Part shown: piece after piece, positions 8,551-17,260 of the stretch
Numbering within the stretch: position 1 is the stretch's first letter
Layout: every line of letters begins with the position of its first letter
From: [Zimmermannella] faecalis ATCC 13722
Lineage (GTDB): Bacteria; Actinomycetota; Actinomycetes; Actinomycetales; Microbacteriaceae
Direction: 5' to 3'
NCBI RefSeq assembly: GCF_000381765.1
Contig: NZ_KB907078.1
Location: 62,001-126,000 of the forward strand
Length of the DNA stretch: 64,000 nt
Notes under the pieces: generated by a model
Databases searched by the model: none
The model's input: the letters and a program-made list of their open reading frames with translations, nothing else
What the model was told of the DNA's origin: nothing
Position numbers and translations under genes: made by a program

Positions 8551-9452
8551 AGCGGCTCCTTCGTGATGGTCGATTCGATTGCGGCGCGCATCGGGTCGAT
8601 GCGGCGAAGGCGGTCGAGCCCGTCGCTGCCGAGGCGCGCGACCGCGGCCTCGCACAGGGCCGAGACGAGCGCCATTGCGGGCACGAGGGTGTCGGATGGT
8701 CCGCTCGCCTCGACGCGGCAGCTCAGCACGACGTCGGCGAAGTTCGCGATGGGCGACAGCCAGCGGTCGGTGATGAGGGCGATGCGGGCGCCGTGCTCGC
8801 GGGCCTGGCGGGCGATGCGCTCGGTGGCGGGGGCGTAGCGGCGGAAGTCGAAGATGACCCACACGTCGGCGCGGTTCGCCGACTCGAGCAGGAGGTCGAT
8901 CTGCCGCATCGTGTTGCTCGGGCAGGTGCGCACGCCCGGCCGAAACATCGAGAGCTCGGTGACGAGGTGGTGCGCGAGCAGCCCCGAGAACACGCCGCCG
9001 TGGGCGACGATGCCGACGCGGGAGTCGGCGAGCCAGCCGACGAGCTGTTCGACCTCGCTCGCGCGCAGCGAGTCGAAGGTGCGGTTGATGCCGTCGATGT
9101 ACGACGCCTGCGATGCCCGGAGCTGCTCGAGCCCGTCGTCGGCGGGCGCCGGGTCGGGACGGCGCAGCGCGAGCGAGAGCGCGGAGTCTTCGCGCGCCTG
9201 CACCTCGTCGCGCAGCGAGTCTTGAAACTCGCGGTACGCCGCGAACCCGAGGGTCTGCACGAATCGCACGATCGTCGCGGCGCTCACGCCGGCGCGCTCG
9301 GCGAACCGGTGCACGCTCGTGAGCCCGGCGACCGGGTAGTCGCTGAGCAGCGTGCGGGCGACCCGGCGCTCGGCCGACGTGAGGTCGGCGAAGCGCCCGT
9401 TGATGCGCTCGGTGACGCTCGCCGCGTCATCGTGCGTCGCGGGGGTGGTCAC
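8547..9452 (-). CDS. RpiR-family transcriptional regulator (HTH plus SIS domain)
   Basis: A 301-residue regulator with an N-terminal HTH_6 domain (about 15-90, including HRFAERAGVSAATIVRFVQ) and a C-terminal SIS domain (about 130-270) that would bind a phosphosugar or other small ligand. The start is GTG at 9452, overlapping the previous stop as GTGA, and its own stop overlaps the aminotransferase start. It is thus translated from the middle of the catabolic operon and likely autoregulates it. A matching candidate operator, TTTCAC/GTGAAA half-sites, lies upstream of the first gene at 14629-14671. Confidence 0.86.
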   Translation of the reverse strand: MTTPATHDDAASVTERINGRFADLTSAERRVARTLLSDYPVAGLTSVHRFAERAGVSAATIVRFVQTLGFAAYREFQDSLRDEVQAREDSALSLALRRPDPAPADDGLEQLRASQASYIDGINRTFDSLRASEVEQLVGWLADSRVGIVAHGGVFSGLLAHHLVTELSMFRPGVRTCPSNTMRQIDLLLESANRADVWVIFDFRRYAPATERIARQAREHGARIALITDRWLSPIANFADVVLSCRVEASGPSDTLVPAMALVSALCEAAVARLGSDGLDRLRRIDPMRAAIESTITKEPL

Positions 9453-10651
9453 GGCGTCGCCCCGTCGAGTCGGCGCGCGGCCGCGAGATAGCCGGCGATG
9501 AAGGTCTTTGCGACGCGCTCGATGGCGTGTTCGTCGGGCAGGAACGTCGCGTCGTGGAGCGACACCCCGCCGCCGTCGACGCCGACGAAGGTCATGACGC
9601 TCGGCACGGCCGTGCCGAAGAACGAGAAGTCGTCGGCGCCGAGCGAGCGCATCGGCTCGGCGTGGTCGAGCCCGACGCGGTCGAGCAGGCCGTCGAGTTC
9701 GGCGACGAGCGCCTCGTCGTTCACGAGCTCGGGCTCGCCCTCGACGTGCTCGAGCGTGCCGGTGCAGCCGAACGCGCTCGCCTGGTGGGCGACAAAGTCG
9801 CGCAGCACGTCGGCGAGCCTGCGGGCCTCGTCGGACGACGCGGTGCGAATCGTCGCGAGAATCTCGCCGGATGCGGGGAGCACGTTCGCGGCGCCCGACC
9901 CGACGCGCACGGTGCCGACGCTGACGACGGCCGAGTGCATGGGGTCGACGGTGCGCCGCAGGGTCGCGGGGATGCCCGAGATGATCTGCGCGACGGCCCC
10001 GGCCACGTCGTCGCCGTGGTGCGGATACGCGCCGTGGCCGCCGCGGCCGGTGACGACGATGCGCAGCTCGCCTGCGGCGGCGTTCACGAAGCCGGCGCCG
10101 GTCGCGACCGCGCCGACGGGCACGCCCGGATGCACGTGCGCACCAAACATGTGCGCGATTTCGGCGCGCGCGAACGCGGGCTCCTCGACGATGTCGGCCG
10201 CGCCCGAGGGGTACGCCTCCTCGCGCGGCTGCAGCACCGGCACGAGCGCGTACGGCAGCGGGAGGTCCCGGGCCGCTCGCACGACCGCGGTGAGTGCGGC
10301 GAGGTGCACGTCGTGGCCGCACGCGTGCATGCAGCCATTCGTCGACGCCCACTCGACGCCCGTCGCCTCGGTGACCGGCAGCGCATCCAGCTCGCCGCGC
10401 ATCCCGATCGCCGGGCCCGAGTCGGGGCCGAGGCGGCCGATGCCGCCCGTGTCGGCGACCGGCTCGAACTCGAGATCCATCGCCGCGGCGACGCGCTCGG
10501 TGGTCTCGCGCTCGTCGCCGCTCGCGCGGGGCTCGCGGTGGAGCACCCGGCGCAGCTCGGCCGCGGCCGGCAGCTCGCGCTCGAGTGCGGCGAGCCAGTC
10601 GGTCAGCAGGGTCTGGGTGTCTGTTGGCAGAGCGTCGGTGGCAGAAGTCAT
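9449..10651 (-). CDS. M20-family (M20D) amidohydrolase
   Basis: A 400-residue zinc-dependent hydrolase of the M20D group, which includes hippurate hydrolase, IAA-amino acid hydrolases and N-acyl-amino acid amidohydrolases. Motifs are MRGELDALP, MHACGHDVH with metal-binding Cys and His, and REEAYPSG near the catalytic glutamate. It would hydrolyse an amide bond between an acyl or glutamyl group and an amino acid or amine. The ATG at 10651 overlaps the upstream stop by four bases. In this operon it is a natural second amide-cleaving enzyme, releasing a product formed or imported by its neighbours. The exact substrate is not predictable. Confidence 0.87.
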   Translation of the reverse strand: MTSATDALPTDTQTLLTDWLAALERELPAAAELRRVLHREPRASGDERETTERVAAAMDLEFEPVADTGGIGRLGPDSGPAIGMRGELDALPVTEATGVEWASTNGCMHACGHDVHLAALTAVVRAARDLPLPYALVPVLQPREEAYPSGAADIVEEPAFARAEIAHMFGAHVHPGVPVGAVATGAGFVNAAAGELRIVVTGRGGHGAYPHHGDDVAGAVAQIISGIPATLRRTVDPMHSAVVSVGTVRVGSGAANVLPASGEILATIRTASSDEARRLADVLRDFVAHQASAFGCTGTLEHVEGEPELVNDEALVAELDGLLDRVGLDHAEPMRSLGADDFSFFGTAVPSVMTFVGVDGGGVSLHDATFLPDEHAIERVAKTFIAGYLAAARRLDGATP

Positions 10652-11811
10652 GCTGCTCCGTTCTGTGCGAGCGGGTCGAATCCGTAGACGCGGGCCGCGT
10701 TCTCGTAGCCGATCATGCGGGCGACGCGCTGCTGCTCGGCGAGCGGCCAGCCGTCGAGCTCGGCGAACCGCGCGAGCGCCGCCGTGAGGCCCCGGCGGAA
10801 AAGCAGCGTGCCGAGATAGTAGAGCTCGGCCGCGCCGAACGCGTCGCTGCTGAACAGGATCTTGCCGAAGGGCGCGAGCTCGAGCGACTCGGCGATGACG
10901 GCCTCCGACCGCGAACCCGTGTAGTTGATCGCGAGCCCGATGTCGAAGTAGACGTGCGGGAACACGTCGGCGAGGTAGCCCGCCTCGCGGTGGAACGGGT
11001 AGCAGTGCAGCAGCGTGAACCGCGCCCCCGAGTCGACGCTCGCGCGCAGCAGCCGGGTGAGCAGCAGCGGGTTGCAGCGGTGCAGATCGACGTCGTCATC
11101 GCCGTAGCCGACGTGCACCTGAATGACGCAGGCGCGATCGATCGCGAGCCAGATGAGGTGACGAATCAGCGTCGGGTCGTCGAGCCGCAGCGGCCCCTCG
11201 GTCTCGAGGAGTCGCGCGGCGCTCGACTCGACCGCCGACCGGCCCGGCCGGGCGTCATCGAAGTCGAACCCGATGCGGTAGGCCGCGATTGTCTTGACCC
11301 CGACCGCGTGCTCGAGGCGCGCATCCAGCGTTCGCTCGATCTCGTCGACAAGCTGGGCTGCGGATGCGCCCGGCGCGTCGCGAACGCGCTCCGCGACCTG
11401 CTCGGCGAGGCGCTCGAGGCGCACGATTTCGCAGTGGCTCGCGTCGCCGAGCTCGGCCATGTCGGCGGGGCCGTTGATGCGGCCGGCGTCGTGGCCGGTC
11501 TCGATGCCGTACACCGCGATGTTCGCGGCGCGCAGGAGTCGCCGGTTCACCTCGTCGGCGCCGAGCTCGCGGCGCCGCGCGAGGTAGTCGTCGGGCGCCG
11601 CGAATGGCTCGAGCCCGAGGATCGGCGCGCAGTGCGCCCGCACCTGGAACCCGACCTGCGAGTCGAAGCGGGTCGTGCCGTCGGTCGCGGGCCGCGACGA
11701 CTCCGAGATGAGCCCCTCGAATTCCGCACGATCGACGTCGTTCGTCAGCACGCCGTGGCAGTGATGATCGAACAGCGGCAGGTTCGTGAGGTCGAGTGCG
11801 TCAGTAGACAT
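10648..11811 (-). CDS. FluG-type amidohydrolase (amidohydrolase_2 family)
   Basis: A 387-residue TIM-barrel amidohydrolase. The N-terminal metal motif D15-x-H17-x-H19 lies in FDHHCHG, with further conserved IQVHVGYGD, LLHCYPF and SSDAFG blocks later. This resembles the N-terminal half of the FluG/nodulin-glutamine-synthetase fusion proteins, and here it lies directly after a separate glutamine-synthetase-like gene. The two halves of that fusion are thus present as adjacent genes. ATG at 11811 is chosen over an upstream frame; it overlaps the ligase gene by 11 bases. The proposed role is hydrolysis of a gamma-glutamyl-amine or related intermediate. Confidence 0.82.
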   Translation of the reverse strand: MSTDALDLTNLPLFDHHCHGVLTNDVDRAEFEGLISESSRPATDGTTRFDSQVGFQVRAHCAPILGLEPFAAPDDYLARRRELGADEVNRRLLRAANIAVYGIETGHDAGRINGPADMAELGDASHCEIVRLERLAEQVAERVRDAPGASAAQLVDEIERTLDARLEHAVGVKTIAAYRIGFDFDDARPGRSAVESSAARLLETEGPLRLDDPTLIRHLIWLAIDRACVIQVHVGYGDDDVDLHRCNPLLLTRLLRASVDSGARFTLLHCYPFHREAGYLADVFPHVYFDIGLAINYTGSRSEAVIAESLELAPFGKILFSSDAFGAAELYYLGTLLFRRGLTAALARFAELDGWPLAEQQRVARMIGYENAARVYGFDPLAQNGAA

Positions 11812-13126
11812 TCGTGTACGCCTCGCACTGTTCGGCCGGGGTCTTGTCACGCAGCGAGGCGATCTCGTCGCGCTTCACCGCGAGGAAGGTCGCGAGCCAG
11901 TTCGGCGCGAGCCAGCTCCGCACCGTCTCGTTCTCCTCGAGCGCGACGAGCGCCTCCTCGAGGCTGCCCGGGAGCTGCGCGAGGCCGGCGTGCTCGCCGT
12001 CGAGGTCGAGCTCGCCCACGACGATGTCGGCCGGCGCGAGGTCTTCGTCGATGCCGGCGAGGCCCGCGCGGATGATGAGCCCGAGCAGCAGCCACGGGTT
12101 CGCACCGATGTCGCTGCCGCGGAACTCGAAGTGGAGCTGCGGCTTCGGGTCGCGGCCGTCGAGCTCGTTCGTCGGGCAGATGCGCAGCAGCGCCTCGCGG
12201 TTCTGCAGGCCGAGGAACGCGCGGGCGGTCGACCAGTTGTGCGGCGCGAGGCGCACGTAGCTCGTCACGAGTGGCGCGAACAGCGCCGTCATCGCCGGCG
12301 CGTACTTCACGATGCCCGCGGCGAACTTCGCGGCGGTCTCGGAGAGCCGGCCCGGGCGGGTGTCGTCCCACACGACGGTCTCGCCGTCGAGGTCGTTGAG
12401 CCCGAAGTGCACGTGCACGCCGTTCCCACCGGCGCCGGGGCGCACGACCGGGGCGAAGCTCGCGTGGCGCCCGTTCGCGGCAAACAGGTCGGTGACAATG
12501 TCGCGAACGAGGATCGCGCGGTCGGCCGCCGCGAGCGCATCCGTCGGCTTCACCGTGATCTCGTACTGGTGCTCGGCGTACTCGGGCAGCCAGGTGTCGG
12601 GCTCGAGGCCGGCGCGCTCGAGCGTCGTGACGAGCTGCGAACCGATCGGCTCGATGTTGCGGAAGCCCCGCAGCGAGAACGGGTGCGGTTCGGTCGTCGC
12701 CGAGAGGTCGACGAACTCGTGCTCGAACGCGCTGCGGGTCGTGAACCCGTGCTCGCGGAGGTCGGCGATCGCGTTCTTCAGGAACGTGCGCGCGCACGAC
12801 TCCCACGGCGTGCCGTCGGTCTCGATGATGTCGGAGAACACGAGGTTGAGCGGCGTGCGGCCCGGCACCGTGTCGATGCGCACGCGCGAATCGAGGTCGG
12901 GCTTAAGCCGAAGGTCACCCGACGAGCCGTACGGAATGCCGTCGACGATGTGGCCGAGGGGGCCGATGCCGAGGTTCGCGGGCACCCAGCCGAGCGTCGT
13001 GCGCTCGTCGAAGTCGGCGAGCCGCTGCGCGCGGCCCTTCGTGCGCGCCGCGATGTCGGTGGTCGCAAGGAAGATGAGTTCGTCGAGGTCGTTCGCCTCG
13101 GCAGCTGCGGTGGTTGGGGTGGTCAT
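11801..13126 (-). CDS. Glutamine-synthetase-like gamma-glutamyl ligase
   Basis: A 441-residue protein of the glutamine synthetase fold. The FEHEF segment supplies the metal-binding Glu-x-Glu. GGNGVHVHFGLND matches the GNGMHCHMS loop, and YVRLAPHNW with NREALLRI matches the ATP and glutamate region, although the usual VPGYEAP segment is altered to APHNWSTA. Such altered forms (GlnA3/GlnA4, PuuA, NodGS-like) attach glutamate to amines rather than ammonia. GGAGG lies 7 nt before the ATG at 13126. It is two bases after the permease stop and is followed by the FluG-type hydrolase, supporting a gamma-glutamylation pathway rather than nitrogen assimilation. Confidence 0.85.
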   Translation of the reverse strand: MTTPTTAAAEANDLDELIFLATTDIAARTKGRAQRLADFDERTTLGWVPANLGIGPLGHIVDGIPYGSSGDLRLKPDLDSRVRIDTVPGRTPLNLVFSDIIETDGTPWESCARTFLKNAIADLREHGFTTRSAFEHEFVDLSATTEPHPFSLRGFRNIEPIGSQLVTTLERAGLEPDTWLPEYAEHQYEITVKPTDALAAADRAILVRDIVTDLFAANGRHASFAPVVRPGAGGNGVHVHFGLNDLDGETVVWDDTRPGRLSETAAKFAAGIVKYAPAMTALFAPLVTSYVRLAPHNWSTARAFLGLQNREALLRICPTNELDGRDPKPQLHFEFRGSDIGANPWLLLGLIIRAGLAGIDEDLAPADIVVGELDLDGEHAGLAQLPGSLEEALVALEENETVRSWLAPNWLATFLAVKRDEIASLRDKTPAEQCEAYTNVY

Positions 13127-13128
13127 GA

Positions 13129-14559
13129 CTAGTCCTCCACGGTGAGTCGAGCGCCGATTCGCTTCGCCAGCTGCGGCTGGCTCAGCACGATGATGAGGCC
13201 CACGATGCACCATGCACCGGCGAGCCAGGGGAAGTAGGTGTACGGCGGCTCCTGGCCGACGATCTGAATCACGTACACGTAGATAAGGAATGCGAGGGCG
13301 AGCAGCGGGAAGATGACCTCCCACTTCTTGATGCCGGAGTTTGGCGTGAACATGTGGCGAATCACGCCGACCGCGGTCATGCCGTAGGCCACGACCATGC
13401 AGAGCGTGCCCATCGTCGCGTACCAGTAGTAGGCGTCGACGCTCGTCGCGCCGAACACGCCGAGCACGAGCGCCATGACGGTCGTGAGCAGCACGGCGAC
13501 CGTCACCGACGCCGAGGGCACCTGGGTGCGCTCGTTGAGGCGGGCGAACGCCTTCGGGCCGAAGCCGTCGCGCGCGAGGGCGAACAGGAGTCGCGAGGCG
13601 GCCGTGCTCGAGCTGAGCAGCGCGCCGAACGCGACGAGGAACGCAATGATCGAGATGAGCACCGCGAACCACGGGCCGATGTACGTCGACGCGAGGGTCG
13701 TGAGGGTCGACGAGGCGTTCGCGAACGCGTCGATGCCGGCCTGGTCGGTGCCGAAACCGATCGTCTGCGCGAACATCATGAACACGTACACGAGACCGCC
13801 GATGATGACGGCGAGCAGCACGGCGCGGGGCACGTGGCGCTTCGGGTCGTCGGATTCCTCGCCGAGCGACGTGCCGGACTCGAAGCCCGCCCATGAGAGG
13901 AAGCCGAAGACCGCCGCCGTCATGATCGCCGTGATGGGGGCATCCCCCGGCGTGAGGGTTGAGAGGTCGATGCCGGTCGACACCGGGGCGTCGCCCGCCG
14001 CGATCTTCACGATGATGACGATGGCGAGGATGAGCATCGCACCGATGCCGACGAAGCCGATGCCGAGCAGGGTGCGGGCGACGATCGCCGACTCGCGCAG
14101 GTTGAGTGCGAGCGCCGCGACGCCGACGACCGCGGCCACGATCATCCACATGCCCGGGGCGAGCACGACGCCCATCTCGGCGAGCATCGCCTCGAAGAAC
14201 ACTGCGCACGCGCCGACGATGCAGGCCGCGAAGAAGATGTAGGTGCCGAGCAGCGCGAAGCCGCCGAAGAACCCGGCCTTCGGGCCGAGCGTCGTGCCGG
14301 CGAGCGCGTACACCGAGCCCGCGTGCGTGATCTTGCGCGTGAGGCGCACGAAGCCGTACGCGACGAACAGGGTGCCGACGAACGCGACGAGGAACGTAAA
14401 CGGCACCGACTTGCCGACGAGCCCGGCGACGCCGATGCCGTTGAGCGACATCGCCATGACCGGCCCCATGAAGCCGATGCCGATTGCCGTGATCTCGAAC
14501 GTGCCAAGCGGGCGCTTGGTGTGTGGGGTGGCGGTCTGCGCCGCCGAAGTTTCGCTCAT
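13129..14559 (-). CDS. APC-superfamily amino acid/amine permease
   Basis: A 476-residue membrane protein with about twelve to fourteen hydrophobic segments and the APC signature region near the first helix (FEITAIGIGFMGPVMAMSLNG). Such permeases import amino acids, polyamines or ethanolamine with protons. It is the first gene of the seven-gene minus-strand operon and likely brings in its substrate. GAGGG lies six bases before the ATG at 14559. A perfect 11-bp inverted repeat at 14629-14671 lies in its promoter region. Confidence 0.87.
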   Translation of the reverse strand: MSETSAAQTATPHTKRPLGTFEITAIGIGFMGPVMAMSLNGIGVAGLVGKSVPFTFLVAFVGTLFVAYGFVRLTRKITHAGSVYALAGTTLGPKAGFFGGFALLGTYIFFAACIVGACAVFFEAMLAEMGVVLAPGMWMIVAAVVGVAALALNLRESAIVARTLLGIGFVGIGAMLILAIVIIVKIAAGDAPVSTGIDLSTLTPGDAPITAIMTAAVFGFLSWAGFESGTSLGEESDDPKRHVPRAVLLAVIIGGLVYVFMMFAQTIGFGTDQAGIDAFANASSTLTTLASTYIGPWFAVLISIIAFLVAFGALLSSSTAASRLLFALARDGFGPKAFARLNERTQVPSASVTVAVLLTTVMALVLGVFGATSVDAYYWYATMGTLCMVVAYGMTAVGVIRHMFTPNSGIKKWEVIFPLLALAFLIYVYVIQIVGQEPPYTYFPWLAGAWCIVGLIIVLSQPQLAKRIGARLTVED

Positions 14560-14628
14560 TGTGTGCCCTCACTGCCACAGGTGACGCCGCGTTCGCTCCG
14601 ATGCGAACCGTCCCGGCGTTCATGAACC

Positions 14629-14671
14629 AAATGTTTCACTGCGCGTAAATCTAGCGCGTCGTGAAACATTT
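14629..14671 (-). promoter_or_regulatory. Candidate RpiR operator upstream of the permease operon
   Basis: AAATGTTTCAC at 14629-14639 is perfectly inverted as GTGAAACATTT at 14661-14671. Half-site centres are 32 bp apart, about three helical turns. It lies 70-112 bases upstream of the permease start. RpiR-family proteins often bind half-sites of this style, and the operon carries an RpiR gene. Binding is inferred. Confidence 0.6.
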
Positions 14672-14728
14672 GTCACACGGTTGGGGTGAGTTGGGCGTCG
14701 GTGAGTGGAGGGTCGCGGTGTCGCGAAC

Positions 14729-14790
14729 GCAGTGGGCGCAGTCGGACGCCATGGCCACACTTGCCCACCACACCCAGCTGCGCCCACTGC
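14729..14790. repeat. Family C hairpin repeat, copy 2
   Basis: GCAGTGGGCGCAG at 14729-14741 pairs perfectly with CTGCGCCCACTGC at 14778-14790. The 36-nt loop contains GGCCACACTTGCCCACCA (14753-14770), shared with the copies at 1670 and 28285. It is between the permease promoter and the end of the next minus-strand gene. Confidence 0.7.
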
Positions 14791-14849
14791 ATCCGATCGC
14801 GTGAAGCGCATCCGGGCGAACCCGGAAGGTCGCCAGCTACGCCGCGACG

Positions 14850-15818
14850 TTAGTTCGCGACCGCGCGGACGGCTTCGCGGAGCGTCGGCATCGCAAATTC
14901 GAACCCCGCTGCCGTGAGCCGTTCCGGTACAACCCAGCGGCTCTTCAGCACGAGTTCGGGCTCGGTGCGAAGCACCCACATCGCGGGCTCGAGCGCCGCA
15001 CGCGGCGCCGGAAGCCCGAACGGTACACCGACCGCGTTTCGCAGCTCGCGCATAAGCGTGCGGTTGTCGCTCGGGTTCGGCGACGCCAGGTTCACGGGGC
15101 CCGCAAGCTCGTCGTGCTCGCGAATGAAGTCGATTGCCCGCACGACATCGTCGACGTGAATCCAGCTAAACATTTGGCGCCCACGCGAGTCATGCCAGGG
15201 CGCGGTCGGCGCGCCAGTCGGATGCGCGCCGACACCGCGATAGCGCCGGTGCGGGAACCAGGGGTGGTCGAGTTGTGGCCCGCCGAGACCGAATCGCGCG
15301 AGGTTAACGAGCATCGCGGTGGCCGGCCCGTCGCCGAGCACGATCGACATGCGCAGGGCAACGCGACGCACCCCGGGCAACTCCCCCGCAAAGAATTCCT
15401 GCTCCCAGTTACGAGCGATGTCGACCGAGAAGCCTTCGCCGATCTCGCCGGTCGACTCGCCTTGCGGTCGGTCCATCGCGAACCGGTAAATCGTTGCCGT
15501 GCTCGCATTGCACCACAGGGGCGGCGGCGAGGCGGCCGCAGCGATCGCCTCACGCAGCTCTCGGGTCGTCTCGATGCGCGAGCGAAGCAGCTCAGCCCGG
15601 TTCTCGTCGGTGTAGCGACAGTTCACCGACTTGCCCGCGAGGTTGACGACGATCTCGGCGCCGTCGATCGCGCGACGGAGCGCATCCGCGTCGCCCCAGC
15701 GTGCATCCGGGCCACGTCGACCCACCCGCACGATCTCGAAACCGTCACGCTCGAGCGACTCCGCAATTGCCTTTCCGAGGAATCCGGACGAACCGGCAAC
15801 GACCGCTTTGGGGCTCAT
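14850..15818 (-). CDS. TIGR01777-type (YfcH) epimerase-like NAD(P)-binding protein
   Basis: A 322-residue atypical SDR with the cofactor loop GSSGFLG at residues 9-15 and a C-terminal DUF1731-like segment (LPAPRAALEPAM to SRWVVPERL). This is the YfcH/SDR39U1 family, whose enzymatic role is not established; some members affect cell division. Length is slightly above the usual 295-305. There is no Shine-Dalgarno sequence. TAGAGT lies exactly 6 nt before the ATG and overlaps the stop codon of the next gene, so a leaderless transcript starting at the ATG is likely. Confidence 0.82.
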   Translation of the reverse strand: MSPKAVVAGSSGFLGKAIAESLERDGFEIVRVGRRGPDARWGDADALRRAIDGAEIVVNLAGKSVNCRYTDENRAELLRSRIETTRELREAIAAAASPPPLWCNASTATIYRFAMDRPQGESTGEIGEGFSVDIARNWEQEFFAGELPGVRRVALRMSIVLGDGPATAMLVNLARFGLGGPQLDHPWFPHRRYRGVGAHPTGAPTAPWHDSRGRQMFSWIHVDDVVRAIDFIREHDELAGPVNLASPNPSDNRTLMRELRNAVGVPFGLPAPRAALEPAMWVLRTEPELVLKSRWVVPERLTAAGFEFAMPTLREAVRAVAN

Positions 15819-15824
15819 GCCCCG

Positions 15825-15830
15825 ACTCTA
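15825..15830 (-). promoter_or_regulatory. -10 box TAGAGT of a leaderless promoter
   Basis: TAGAGT on the minus strand ends 6 nt before the ATG at 15818 and shares bases with the stop codon of the upstream flavin oxidoreductase gene. There is no ribosome site between them. Confidence 0.5.
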
Positions 15831-16916
15831 ACCGGCGGCGAGCAGCTCGCGCACCCGCGGAATCACCTCTTCGCCGTAGCGCCGCAGCGACTGCATCGCG
15901 AGCTCGTGCGGCAGCTCGCCAGCCTGGTACTTGAGGTCGAAGCGCGTCGCGCCGAGGCTGCGCAGGCCGCGCGCGATCTTCTGCGCGACCGTCTCGGGGC
16001 TGCCGACGTGGAGCGCGCCGTCGCCGCGGATCCCTGCCTCGAACTGCTCGCGCGTCGCGGGCGGCCAGCCGCGCTCGGCGCCGATCCTGGAGGTGTTCTG
16101 TTGCCAGTACTCGTAGAAGGCGTCCTTCGCCTCGGCATCGGTGGCGCCGATGAAACCGGGCGAATGGTAGCCGATGCGCGACGATTCGTGCTCGAACTTC
16201 GCCTGCGCCCGGCGGTAGAGGTCGGCGAAGGGCGCGAACCGCGACACCTCGCCGCCGATGATCGCGAGCATGAGCGGGAAGTCGTAGTGCGCCGCGCGAA
16301 TCACCGACTCGGGGCTGCCGCCGACCGCGACCGACGTCGCGAGGCGGCCGGGCGTGCCGTCGGCGTTCGGCTCGATGGGCGGATACACGACGGTGTCGGT
16401 CAGCGGGGCACGGAACTTGCCGCGCCAGGTGACGGGGCCGCCCTGCGCGAGCATCGACCAGAGGTTCGCCTTCTCTTCGAAGAGCTCCTCGTAGTCGTGC
16501 ATCTCGAAGCCAAACAGCGGGAACGACTCGGTGAACGAGCCGCGGCCGATCATGATCTCGGCGCGCCCATTCGAGACCGCGTCGAGCGTCGACCAGCGCT
16601 CGAACAGTCGCACTGGGTCGTCGGAGCTCAGCACCGTCACGGCCGAGGCGAGGCGGATGTGCTCGGTGCGCGACGCGATCGCCGCGAGCACGAGCTCGGG
16701 CGACGAGACGGCGAAGTCGTCACGGTGGTGCTCGCCGATACCGATGACGTCGATGCCGAGTTCGTCGGCGAGCGCGCCCTGCTCGACGATCTCGCGGATC
16801 GTGTGCGCGTGCGTGTTTGTCGTGCCGTCGAGGTTGCTGCTCACGTCGCCGAACGTGTTAATGCCGAACTCGACCGCGTCGGCGGTGGGCGTGGGCACGG
16901 TGGTGGGGTCGCTCAT
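15828..16916 (-). CDS. LLM-class flavin-dependent oxidoreductase
   Basis: A 362-residue luciferase-like monooxygenase family protein. The barrel motifs IGIGEHHRDDF near residues 58-70, GRAEIMIGRGSF near 125-135 and a C-terminal helix ending in PRVRELL match the single-component LLM proteins that use FMNH2 or F420. The substrate cannot be predicted. The ATG at 16916 is preferred because GGAAGAGG precedes it, over an ATG 30 bases upstream. The downstream neighbour follows after 9 bases but seems to have its own leaderless promoter. Confidence 0.85.
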   Translation of the reverse strand: MSDPTTVPTPTADAVEFGINTFGDVSSNLDGTTNTHAHTIREIVEQGALADELGIDVIGIGEHHRDDFAVSSPELVLAAIASRTEHIRLASAVTVLSSDDPVRLFERWSTLDAVSNGRAEIMIGRGSFTESFPLFGFEMHDYEELFEEKANLWSMLAQGGPVTWRGKFRAPLTDTVVYPPIEPNADGTPGRLATSVAVGGSPESVIRAAHYDFPLMLAIIGGEVSRFAPFADLYRRAQAKFEHESSRIGYHSPGFIGATDAEAKDAFYEYWQQNTSRIGAERGWPPATREQFEAGIRGDGALHVGSPETVAQKIARGLRSLGATRFDLKYQAGELPHELAMQSLRRYGEEVIPRVRELLAAG

Positions 16917-17260
16917 GTCGCCTCTTCCGATTGCGTGATTATTCATTCAATCGGACAGAACGCCGGGCAACCTGAGTGCATTCCCGCACAGGGCCGGCCA
17001 CGTCTGCGGCCGATAACTCATCGTTGCTGCACCCTCCGACACGAAAGCCCGCGCTCTCGCGCGGGCTTTCCGAATCGGCGCTCAGAAGTCTATTTCGCCT
17101 TCCGCTACCAACCTCAGGGTATCCCGAGACAGCGTGCGAGGGCAGCTGAACCGGGGCACTTCTCGACAAGCACACGACGGCGGGCGACCGCGAGCATTCT
17201 CGGGGCCGCCCGCCGCGGCGCGATTCGCGTATCCGGCCGTTCGCGTAGCCGGCCAAGCGG
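16917..17260. other. Gene-free stretch with a terminator-like hairpin
   Basis: This 344-base gap holds the promoter of the flavin oxidoreductase and the 3' end of the GMC gene transcription unit. Apart from the hairpin at 17043-17070, nothing further is recognisable. Confidence 0.5.
17043..17070. terminator. Hairpin with complementary GAAAGCCCGCG arms
   Basis: GAAAGCCCGCG and CGCGGGCTTTC form a strong stem around a short loop. The stem ends in A and T runs on both strands, so it could terminate transcription from either side; it most likely serves the GMC gene on the minus strand. Confidence 0.6.

Noticed and set aside
9449-10651. Calling the M20D enzyme an acetylornithine deacetylase
   Set aside because: The MHACGHDVH and MRGELDALP motifs place it in the M20D/hippurate hydrolase group, and no arginine genes are nearby.
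17030-17075. Possible tRNA or small RNA end near the GC hairpin
   Set aside because: No cloverleaf arms or T-loop could be found; it reads as a simple terminator.
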